Source of the DNA: an uncultured Lachnoanaerobaculum sp.
GTDB lineage: Bacteria > Bacillota > Clostridia > Lachnospirales > Lachnospiraceae
Direction: 5' to 3'
Length of the DNA stretch: 5,764 bases
NCBI GenBank assembly: GCA_938041725.1
Contig: CALISX010000238.1
Coordinates: 1-5,764, forward strand
Of the stretch, positions 1 to 4,394 are shown in pieces. A program made the translations under genes and the position numbers. The notes under the pieces were generated by a model. The model searched no databases and was not told the DNA's origin. It saw only the letters and a list, made by a program, of their open reading frames with translations. The number at the start of each line of letters is the position of its first letter. Positions within the stretch are counted from its first letter, which is position 1.

Positions 1-12
1 ATTAAGGGCTAA
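1..12 (+). CDS. rplM: Probable 3' end of rplM (ribosomal protein L13), last codons only
   Basis: Only the codons ATT AAG GGC and a TAA stop (followed by a second TAA) are in the window, encoding a terminal Ile-Lys-Gly. L13 proteins of Firmicutes end in a short basic/Gly tail of this kind, and rplM lies directly upstream of rpsI in almost all bacteria. The 24-base gap to the rpsI start fits the conserved rplM-rpsI operon. The assignment rests on gene order and three residues, so it is an inference. Confidence 0.5.
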   Translation: MKG

Positions 13-36
13 TAATCTTTAAGAAGGAGAATGGTA

Positions 37-429
37 ATGGCTAACGATAAATTTTATGGAACAGGTAGAAGAAAAAGTTCTGTTGCTAGAGTATATCTTT
101 TCCCGGGAACGGGCAAAATTACAATCAATAAGAGAGACATTGACGATTATTTTGGATTGGAGACCTTGAAGGTGGTGGTTCGCCAGCCCCTGGAGGCCAC
201 GGAGAATCTGAATAAGTTCGATGTAATGGTAAATGTTCATGGAGGCGGCTTCACCGGACAGGCCGGTGCCATCCGCCATGGTATCTCCAGAGCACTGCTG
301 GAAGCAGATGGAGAGTACAGACCTGTATTGAAGAGAGCCGGTTATCTTACCAGAGATGCCCGGATGAAGGAGCGTAAGAAGTATGGCTTAAAGGCCGCAC
401 GCAGAGCACCTCAGTTCTCGAAGCGTTAA
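37..429 (+). CDS. rpsI: 30S ribosomal protein S9
   Basis: Complete S9, about 130 residues, the normal bacterial length. Family hallmarks are visible: the N-terminal [14 protein letters not shown] strand, the [14 protein letters not shown] segment, [23 protein letters not shown] in the core (Gly-rich, RNA-binding), the [20 protein letters not shown] basic stretch and the invariant C-terminal tail ending QFSKR, whose last Arg reaches the ribosomal P site. Two in-frame ATGs exist at 31 and 37. The AAGGAG at 24-29 is 7 bases from the ATG at 37 but only 1 base from that at 31, so 37 (starting MANDKF) is preferred. The gene is intact although a mobile element begins just downstream, so insertion either left the 3' end untouched or rebuilt it. 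It is followed by its own terminator. Confidence 0.98.
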   Translation: MANDKFYGTGRRKSSVARVYLFPGTGKITINKRDIDDYFGLETLKVVVRQPLEATENLNKFDVMVNVHGGGFTGQAGAIRHGISRALLEADGEYRPVLKRAGYLTRDARMKERKKYGLKAARRAPQFSKR

Positions 430-433
430 TCCT

Positions 434-478
434 AAGCCCTGTAAATTCAAGGTTTTCCTTGTATTTACAGGGCTTTTC
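434..478 (+). terminator. Intrinsic terminator of the rplM-rpsI operon
   Basis: A 13-bp stem pairs 434-446 (AAGCCCTGTAAAT) with 463-475, then one mismatch, a further 5-bp stem CAAGG/CCTTG and a TTTT loop. It begins 4 bases after the rpsI stop. The plus strand continues TTTTCTTTAT, giving the U-rich tail. Read on the minus strand the hairpin is the same but is followed by AGGATT, so it is a poor terminator for the leftward int operon. Confidence 0.93.
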
Positions 479-509
479 TTTATGTGCGTTTACAGAAATT
501 TTTCTCTAA

Positions 510-541
510 TAGTAACAAACTAGTAACAAACTAGTAACAAG
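510..541. repeat. Three tandem 11-bp direct repeats, candidate integrase arm sites
   Basis: TAGTAACAAAC occurs at 510-520 and 521-531, then TAGTAACAAG at 532-541, all in one orientation. The 11-bp period places the copies on one face of the helix. They sit between rpsI and the stop of the first element gene, exactly where the amino-terminal domain of Tn916/lambda-type integrases binds short direct repeats at the element end. Function as arm-type sites is inferred from position and form. Confidence 0.6.
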
Positions 542-544
542 AAA

Positions 545-889
545 TCATATATCTTGTGCAAGACTTTTGTTGTCTTGTGCAAGACATCTTCTGATCTCTA
601 ATTTTGTTCTGCAGTGAATGATTCTCCCATCTTTAAAATACACATCATAGCCATCATGAGTATTTCCTTTAATCGTTAAAATTTTTTCCCTGGACTTTTC
701 TGCCAGTTGCATGTTGTCAAAGAGGCCTTCCTGGTCTTTGTTCACCAGAAATAAAAAATACTGATTCATGGACAGCCCTTTATCTGCAGCAAGATCTTTA
801 ATAATCTGCTTCATTCCTTTTGGAACCGAAAAATTGATTCTCTCATAGTGGTCTGCATTAAATTGATTTTTATATTTTGTTCTATTCAT
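545..889 (-). CDS. Arc-like ribbon-helix-helix DNA-binding protein
   Basis: A 114-residue protein. Residues 14-22 (HYERINFSV) fit the DNA-contacting beta strand of the Arc/MetJ ribbon-helix-helix fold, followed by helix A (about 24-38, KGMKQIIKDLAADKG) and helix B (about 40-53, SMNQYFLFLVNKDQ). After a short linker, residues 69-103 form a second conserved-looking segment of unknown role with an alternating hydrophobic pattern (GYDVYFKDGRIIHCR). The last residues repeat LAQD. Start ATG at 889 is 5 bases from an AAGGA site that overlaps the stop codon of the integrase gene, so the two genes are translationally coupled with 8 bases between them. Family knowledge allows a repressor, a plasmid-type partition factor or a recombination directionality factor; coupling to the integrase and position at the att end favour a role in control of recombination, which is inference. 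Confidence 0.75.
   Translation of the reverse strand: MNRTKYKNQFNADHYERINFSVPKGMKQIIKDLAADKGLSMNQYFLFLVNKDQEGLFDNMQLAEKSREKILTIKGNTHDGYDVYFKDGRIIHCRTKLEIRRCLAQDNKSLAQDI
552..585. repeat. Two 13-bp near-palindromic repeats 21 bp apart
   Basis: TCTTGTGCAAGAC is present at 552-564 and again at 573-585. Within each copy TCTTG and CAAGA form an inverted repeat around a 2-base centre. The 21-bp period is two helical turns. The repeats lie inside the 3' end of the RHH gene, where they encode a duplicated LAQD tail. Their place next to the tandem repeats at 510-541 suggests an accessory-factor or autoregulatory binding site, but they may simply be a coding duplication. Confidence 0.5.
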
Positions 890-897
890 AACGTTCC

Positions 898-1947
898 TTA
901 AATCTTATTGATTGCTTCCAACTTAAAAGGAAGGTCTACATGAGTGTAAACAACTTGTGTAACGCCCTGACCTTTATGACCTACTATTTTTTGAATGATT
1001 CTTTCATCTACTCCGGCTTCTGTTAAAAGTGATATACAGGTATGCCTGGTACAATGAGGAGTATATTTTTCCAGGGACAAGTCATTCATGAGGGGAGTCC
1101 AATAGGAGTCATAGTAATTTCGATAGGTGAACCTTTGACCGTCTGGAGTGCAGATCAGATAATCACCGCTCTTTTGAAACCATTTTTTCATAAATGGAAA
1201 AATTTTTTCAGCAATGGGAACTTCTCTAATTCCAGCACTAGTTTTTGATTCTTTAACGTAAAACCATCGTTCGTCCAAGTGAATATCCTTCTTTTCCAGT
1301 CCAAGAAGTTCCCCGATCCGCAGACCAGTATAAATGAGAATTAATACTACTGACAAATATTCATTTGTGCTTTCGGCTGCCCACAGACTTTTAATAGCAG
1401 CTTTGGAAAAAGGCTTTCTGTTAAAGGCATTTGGGTTTCCAGCCTTGCGAATATCTACATAGCGGATCATTTCCCTTTTGTCTGGAGGGACAATCTCATG
1501 AATTACTGCATAATCCCACATTAAGGACCAAAGATTCTTTAAATTCCGCAGAGTAGGGGTATTTTTTCCGGACTGATCCACCACCTGCTGCAGATGATCC
1601 AATTTGATTTCTGCAAAGCGCAGATGATGAATGGTTACACATATATTAAAGGCTGCCTTATATCCGTTTGGATTTTTGAGGGTTTCATAGTGAATTTCTG
1701 ACCATTTCTCATAAACCTCCTGGAAAGTAATGGTATCAAAATGTAGATCATAAGGATTTTCATTATAGGAACTTAAAGCCTGGATGGCTTCGGCTCTGGT
1801 GGGATAGTACCCAATGAATTGATAAATGGGATAGGATTTTCTTTTTTCCGGGATCTGTTTCCATCCAACGGTTTTTCTTGCTGCCCAGGGATTTCTTCTC
1901 TTTCCGGATAACTTGTAAACCGATCCAAACTGATTTGGTAATCTCAT
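898..1947 (-). CDS. int: Tyrosine recombinase, phage/ICE integrase
   Basis: A complete 349-residue tyrosine recombinase that would cut and join attP and attB through a 3'-phosphotyrosine intermediate. Residues about 6-60 (FGSVYKLSGKRRNPWAAR, then GYYPTRAEAIQAL) look like an arm-type DNA-binding domain; about 70-150 is the SAM-like core-binding domain; the catalytic domain follows from about 180. All catalytic residues can be placed: Arg210 in TGLRIGELLGL, Lys235 in ESKTSAG, His298 and Arg301 in TPHCTRHT, His324 in IVGHKGQ and the nucleophile Tyr334 in VVYTHVDL. The start ATG at 1947 has AAAGGAG 10 bases upstream (1958-1964). It is transcribed toward the chromosomal junction and coupled to the RHH gene. 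No truncation or missing residue is seen, so the enzyme should be active. The direct repeats at 510-541 are its likely arm sites. Confidence 0.96.
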   Translation of the reverse strand: MRLPNQFGSVYKLSGKRRNPWAARKTVGWKQIPEKRKSYPIYQFIGYYPTRAEAIQALSSYNENPYDLHFDTITFQEVYEKWSEIHYETLKNPNGYKAAFNICVTIHHLRFAEIKLDHLQQVVDQSGKNTPTLRNLKNLWSLMWDYAVIHEIVPPDKREMIRYVDIRKAGNPNAFNRKPFSKAAIKSLWAAESTNEYLSVVLILIYTGLRIGELLGLEKKDIHLDERWFYVKESKTSAGIREVPIAEKIFPFMKKWFQKSGDYLICTPDGQRFTYRNYYDSYWTPLMNDLSLEKYTPHCTRHTCISLLTEAGVDERIIQKIVGHKGQGVTQVVYTHVDLPFKLEAINKI

Positions 1948-1985
1948 TTCTCTCTTTCTCCTTTAAGTTTAACGTTCAAATTTTG

Positions 1986-2012
1986 CATTTGTATGTCTAG
2001 GGTATACAAATG
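1986..2012. promoter_or_regulatory. Perfect 9-9-9 inverted repeat upstream of int, operator-like
   Basis: CATTTGTAT at 1986-1994 and ATACAAATG at 2004-2012 are exact inverted copies separated by 9 bases (centre to centre 18 bp). A stem with a 9-base loop and no U-tract is more like a dimeric protein site than a terminator. It ends 39 bases upstream of the int start codon, so bound protein or the RNA hairpin could control integrase expression. Candidate binders are the RHH protein or the distal CI-like repressor; this is inference. Confidence 0.5.
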
Positions 2013-2018
2013 TACCCA

Positions 2019-2028
2019 TAAGTACTTA
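2019..2028. promoter_or_regulatory. 10-bp perfect palindrome next to the int operator-like dyad
   Basis: TAAGTACTTA is fully self-complementary and starts 6 bases after the larger dyad at 1986-2012. A further GGGTA/TACCC pair (2000-2004 and 2013-2017) lies between and within them. The clustering suggests a composite regulatory region ahead of int, though a 10-bp AT-rich palindrome alone is weak evidence. Confidence 0.3.
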
Positions 2029-2088
2029 AACGCTGAAAATGCGTGCCCTACGCAACGTCTGTACAGGAATTTTGAAACCTTCTCCTGT

Positions 2089-2178
2089 TCAGTGGTAAAA
2101 CACCACCTCCCCATGTTTGGCAGTAAACTTTGAATCGATCACATCTGCTTCATCAAGATACGATTTTGACCAAACCAT
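2089..2178 (-). CDS. Possible 29-residue small ORF in the int leader
   Basis: An ATG at 2178 opens a 29-codon frame ending at TGA (2089-2091). The peptide starts MVWSKSYLDEADV and ends EVVFYH, is acidic in its first half and has no transmembrane segment. A purine-rich AAGAAGGGAGG directly abuts the ATG, which is a strong Shine-Dalgarno sequence but closer than usual. It lies about 140 bases upstream of int on the same strand and could be a leader peptide, a decayed excisionase or chance. No family is recognised. Confidence 0.3.
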   Translation of the reverse strand: MVWSKSYLDEADVIDSKFTAKHGEVVFYH

Positions 2179-2238
2179 CCTCCCTTCTTATAACCTCAAA
2201 AACTCTAAAAAACAACAAGATCCATTCAAGATGTGGTT

Positions 2239-2314
2239 GAGATCTTGAATGTGCCGCAAGCCCTTGATTTATAAGGCTTTGCGGCACTTTGATTCAAAAA
2301 AAATTCAAGATCTC
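2239..2314. repeat. Large nested hairpin between int and abi
   Basis: An outer 12-bp perfect inverted repeat GAGATCTTGAAT (2239-2250) and ATTCAAGATCTC (2303-2314) encloses an inner stem in which GTGCCGCAA-GCC (2251-2262) pairs with GGCTTTGCGGCAC (2275-2287) with a single bulged base. Neither strand has a convincing U-tract straight after the inner stem (plus strand TTTGATTC, minus strand ATTCAAG), so a simple terminator is not the best reading. The outer arms are inverted copies of the (C/G)ATCTTGAAT unit that is repeated at 2401-2494, tying this hairpin to that array. Confidence 0.7.
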
Positions 2315-2321
2315 GCCCCTT

Positions 2322-2400
2322 TTCTCTATTAGATATATTTTTATAGTATTTTAATACCCCCCTATAATTTATTTTTTAAAATATAAATAATAGGTATATA
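2322..2400. other. AT-rich tract, candidate DNA-unwinding region
   Basis: About 80 bases almost free of G and C except one CCCCCC run near 2357-2362. It includes long A/T runs and short inverted repeats such as GTATT/AATAC (2346-2357). No start codon with a ribosome site or other gene signal is seen. Being flanked by the hairpin at 2239-2314 and the repeat array at 2401-2494, it has the form of a DNA-unwinding element of an iteron origin, but AT-rich spacers are common in such genomes. Confidence 0.4.
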
Positions 2401-2494
2401 GATCTTGTAGATCTTGAATAACCCAGTAAAATCAACGGTTTCATCTTGAATTACATCTTGAATTCATCTTGAATCATCTTGAATTTTTCATCTT
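2401..2494 (+). repeat. Iteron-like array of (C/G)ATCTTGAAT
   Basis: Full copies of the 10-mer lie at 2410-2419 (with G first), 2442-2451, 2454-2463, 2465-2474 and 2475-2484, with partial copies at 2401-2407 and 2489-2494. The last four full copies are spaced 12, 11 and 10 bp, about one helical turn. Three more full copies lie to the left: inverted at 2224-2233, direct at 2241-2250, inverted at 2303-2312, with a partial inverted one at 2216-2222. Helical phasing of many copies indicates cooperative protein binding: a replication initiator, a partition-type RHH protein or an array operator. Which of these applies is not decided by the sequence. Confidence 0.75.
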
Positions 2495-2497
2495 CTT

Positions 2498-2752
2498 CCC
2501 ACAAGTGTGTATCTGAAGTCCTCAGATCCAGCCCACACTTGCGGGGAAAAACCTACTGCTGGTACCAGCTCTGCCTCTTGTATCTGCGCTCCAAGGTGAG
2601 CGGCCAGGACTTTAAGTCTTTCTGGATCAGCGTTGCCCTCCCCGTCTCTGCAGGAAACACCACGCAAGCTTTGCGCAACGCAAACGCTGGGAATCCTCTG
2701 GCAAGCGTGTACCAAGAAGCTCCTGTGCTGTATCACGGTGGCTTTTTTAAGG
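2498..2752. other. GC-rich, structured non-coding patch of unknown nature
   Basis: This stretch is clearly richer in G+C than the AT-rich sequence on both sides. Open frames cover it on both strands and in more than one frame, none with a convincing ribosome binding site or recognisable domain, so coding is doubtful. It holds a hairpin CAAGTGTG/CACACTTG (2502-2509 with 2534-2541) with an inner ATCTGA/TCAGAT stem, a perfect 12-bp palindrome GCTGGTACCAGC (2558-2569), a TTGCG/CGCAA pair near 2671-2683 and a type I-E-CRISPR-like unit (2525-2552). It may be a remnant of an imported element, a decayed CRISPR array or a structured RNA. It ends at the stop codon of the abi gene. Confidence 0.45.
2525..2552 (-). 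repeat. Solitary unit resembling a type I-E CRISPR repeat
   Basis: Read on the minus strand these 28 bases begin GTTTTTCCCCGCA and end GGATC. This matches the layout of type I-E repeats (GTTTTTCCC-GC, loop, GC-GGGG, TGATCC, as in the CRISPR4 repeat of Streptococcus thermophilus recalled from memory), but the 3' half of the stem is degenerate. Seventeen bases, TGCGGGGAAAARCCTAC on the plus strand, recur at 4368-4384. No regular array of repeats and spacers follows and no cas gene is in the window. An alternative fold pairs part of it with CAAGTGTG at 2502-2509. Confidence 0.4.
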
Positions 2753-3775
2753 TCAACTGGAACGTAATGCTGCAAGTCTATCAAGAATATTATTTGGTAT
2801 ATGCAATAACTCACAAAGAGTTTTATCAGAAAAACGCATTTCTATATACGGTTTTAAAATGAGATTAAGTTCTGATAAAAATCTAATACGTGCAAACGGA
2901 TCCTTAAGAAGAGAGTGTATTGCTAATATTACAGCAAATATATCACATCGCCCCTGATTGGAATCATATTCACTTTCAGCCAATTGTCCAAGGGAAAGTG
3001 TCAAAATTTGATTTTTAGGTAATTGCGGAAGATTTGTTACGGTAAATATTGCTCTCCCGTGTGCAGTATTGTTTCGATATTCTTTTAACAGTTCTAATGC
3101 TTTTCTTATGTATTCCTTTTTTTCTTGTTCGCACAAATTATTAGATTCTAAATAAGAATCGCATATGTACTTTTTATCCTTACTTTTTAATATAGAAAAC
3201 CATCGTATAGTTAACCCGAAGGATAAAGAGGTTGTAAGGATCCAAGGGGGTATATGATTTTTTGATTGAATATAATGTTTTGCTGCAGAAGAGCAACTAT
3301 AGCTATCAATGGAGCAAGCTTCTTTTAAAGCCCGAAGCGTATTTTTTCTTGCATTATTAGAGTTGGAATAATGCTTGAAAGACAAATAATCGTTTGGATT
3401 AGGACAAAATTTGTTTTCTAAATCAGTTATTACTCCATATTGTTCGGATACACGGTACGAAATACGAGATTTTAACCCAGTTTCAATACGCAGGATATAT
3501 TTAAACAGAATATTGAGTAGATGATGCTCAAAAACACTAAATGAATACAAGTCCGAAAATGTTACTTTATCATAAAGCTCCTCCAGCAAACTATTCTGTT
3601 GCAGACATAAAACGTTTTTATGTCCATTTATCAGTTCATAGTATGTATACTCTTGAAGTATCAGTTTGGCAAAATCGTGGTCATCTACGTGCATACCTCG
3701 ACTTTCTAAGACTTTGATCAGTTCGTCGTAAGTCTTGAAAGGCTTGTCCGGTATAAAGTTACTATTAAAAATCAT
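2753..3775 (-). CDS. Abi_2 (AbiD/AbiF-like) abortive infection protein
   Basis: A 340-residue soluble protein of the Abi_2 family, a normal full length for that group. The usual family landmarks are present in order: KPFKTYDELIKVLESRGM at 11-28, a TYYELINGHK segment (44-53) where relatives have Y-Y-R-L-x-G-Y, the FSDLYSFSVFEHHLLNILFKYILRIETGLKSRISY helix region (73-107), NHIPPWILTTSLSFG (173-187), and YRNNTAHG at 233-240. The last supplies the R-x4-H motif (Arg234, His239) of HEPN ribonucleases, suggesting that it cuts RNA when phage infection is sensed and stops growth of the infected cell. The start ATG at 3775 depends on a GGAAGGG site buried in a hairpin (see 3783-3820) and overlaps a leader ORF. 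The 3' end meets the GC-rich patch without a clear terminator. Confidence 0.88.
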   Translation of the reverse strand: MIFNSNFIPDKPFKTYDELIKVLESRGMHVDDHDFAKLILQEYTYYELINGHKNVLCLQQNSLLEELYDKVTFSDLYSFSVFEHHLLNILFKYILRIETGLKSRISYRVSEQYGVITDLENKFCPNPNDYLSFKHYSNSNNARKNTLRALKEACSIDSYSCSSAAKHYIQSKNHIPPWILTTSLSFGLTIRWFSILKSKDKKYICDSYLESNNLCEQEKKEYIRKALELLKEYRNNTAHGRAIFTVTNLPQLPKNQILTLSLGQLAESEYDSNQGRCDIFAVILAIHSLLKDPFARIRFLSELNLILKPYIEMRFSDKTLCELLHIPNNILDRLAALRSS

Positions 3776-3845
3776 AAAGAAAAAACCCTTCCACTATCAG
3801 TTTTGATAAAGGAAGGGTTTCTCTAGCCATCTCGACAACGGCCAT
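3765..3845 (-). CDS. 26-residue leader ORF overlapping the start of abi
   Basis: ATG at 3845 follows an AAGGAG site with 6 bases spacing, a better initiation signal than that of abi itself. The frame runs 26 codons (begins MAVVEMARETLP, ends GFFLYDF) to a TAA whose bases overlap codons 3-4 of abi, an 11-bp overlap in another frame. Its codons 8-22 traverse the hairpin at 3783-3820, so a translating ribosome would melt that hairpin and expose the abi ribosome site. A TTGACA hexamer at 3882-3887 could be a -35 box, though a well-spaced -10 (TATGAT at 3864-3869 is too close) is not evident. No homology is recognised; the main support is the ribosome site and geometry. Chance reading of an intergenic terminator is the alternative. 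Confidence 0.5.
   Translation of the reverse strand: MAVVEMARETLPLSKLIVEGFFLYDF
3783..3820 (-). terminator. Terminator-like hairpin sequestering the abi ribosome binding site
   Basis: On the minus strand AAACCCTTCC (3820-3811) pairs with GGAAGGGTTT (3792-3783), a 10-bp perfect stem, then a 2x2 internal loop, a TATCA/TGATA stem and a 4-base loop. Six T residues follow the GGG, then CTTT and the abi ATG at 3775. The structure is therefore a good intrinsic terminator for the upstream operon, and its 3' arm GGAAGGG is at the same time the only Shine-Dalgarno candidate for abi, 10 bases from the start codon. Such an overlap points to attenuation or conditional translation of abi. Confidence 0.8.
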
Positions 3846-3894
3846 TTCTGTCTCCTTCACCTTATCATAAACAAAATAAAATGTCAATGAAACT

Positions 3895-4329
3895 TCAAAA
3901 AGTGACAAGGCGAACTGCGTCGCCTAATTTCACCTTAAGAGTTTTCTCTGGTACGGGTTCAAGTTGGTCAGAATCAATATTCAATTCTATTTTGGATTTG
4001 TGTTTGACTGTGAATGGTGATGCCGAAATATCAAATAATGAAGTTGCTTTTTCCTCTATTATGTTTTTCTTGCATACAGCGTATCCAGCTTCAACTTGAA
4101 CGATTTCTAATGTATCTTTTAAATAAACATATTGCCCAAGTGACACACCATCTAAATTCATCACTTCCTCTCCAATATCAAATACCTGTACCATGCGGCC
4201 TTCTTTTAGGAGAGGTATCTGATCATGACTAATAATGATCGTGAAGGGGTCCAGGATTCGAATGACCTGTCCAATGAAATTTTTACCATACTTTTCTTTT
4301 CCTTCGTTAAGCGACAACATTTTAGGCAT
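3895..4329 (-). CDS. Small protein with a FlgT C-terminal-like domain, function unknown
   Basis: A 144-residue protein with no signal peptide or membrane segment. Residues about 18-90 (IGQVIRILDPFTIIISHD, then LKEGRMVQVFDIGEEV, DGVSLGQYVYLKDTLEIVQVEAGYAVCKK) show the pattern of the C-terminal beta-barrel domain of FlgT-like proteins: hydrophobic strand, an acidic turn, an LG-x-Y strand and an E-V-x-V-E strand. Residues 122-144 (QLEPVPEKTLKVKLGDAVRLV) form a second small segment ending in a G-D-x-V motif. The match is by pattern and could be another small beta-barrel. Start ATG at 4329 has AAAGGAGG 6 bases upstream. It sits between a membrane LRR protein and abi, 65 and 119 bases away on the same strand, so joint transcription is likely. 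A partner or regulator of the defence gene is possible but unproven. Confidence 0.7.
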   Translation of the reverse strand: MPKMLSLNEGKEKYGKNFIGQVIRILDPFTIIISHDQIPLLKEGRMVQVFDIGEEVMNLDGVSLGQYVYLKDTLEIVQVEAGYAVCKKNIIEEKATSLFDISASPFTVKHKSKIELNIDSDQLEPVPEKTLKVKLGDAVRLVTF

Positions 4330-4349
4330 AATTTGCCTCCTTTCTAAGG

Positions 4350-4380
4350 GAAATCACCCCCCGCCTATGCGGGGAAAAGC
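4350..4380 (-). repeat. Second solitary unit resembling a type I-E CRISPR repeat
   Basis: On the minus strand it begins GCTTTTCCCCGC, has an ATAG loop, then GCGGGGGG and TGATTTCC. The perfect CCCCGC/GCGGGG stem (4359-4364 with 4369-4374) and the flanking bases follow the type I-E repeat plan closely. The plus-strand core TGCGGGGAAAARCCTAC is shared with the unit at 2525-2552. It lies alone in the 65-base gap between the LRR gene and the next gene, 7 bases before the AAAGGAGG site. No T-run follows on the minus strand, so it is not a standard terminator. Confidence 0.45.
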
Positions 4381-4394
4381 CTACACATCTTAAT

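Noticed and set aside
31..33. ATG at 31 as rpsI start
   Set aside because: It is only 1 base from the AAGGAG site, while the ATG at 37 has a 7-base spacing and gives the usual MAN- start.
1042..1248. Plus-strand open frame inside int
   Set aside because: Antisense shadow of a clear tyrosine recombinase; no ribosome site or domain.
2251..2287. Inner hairpin as a classic intrinsic terminator
   Set aside because: No continuous T-run directly follows on either strand; it is better explained as part of the nested repeat structure.
2525..2697. A functional CRISPR array
   Set aside because: Only one unit is a fair match to a type I-E repeat; further candidates are degenerate and irregularly spaced, and there are no cas genes.
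2488..2814. Minus-strand open frame overlapping the 3' end of abi
   Set aside because: It overlaps abi in another frame, has no ribosome binding site, and other frames are equally open here, as expected from GC-rich non-coding DNA.
2479..2862. Open frame on the plus strand across the GC-rich patch and into abi
   Set aside because: Its start lies inside the ATCTTGAAT repeats without a ribosome site, the product has no recognisable domain, and its end runs antisense through the abi gene.
4359..4374. CCCCGC/GCGGGG hairpin as the terminator of the LRR gene
   Set aside because: On the minus strand it is followed by GGTGATTT rather than a T-run, and the next gene starts shortly after.
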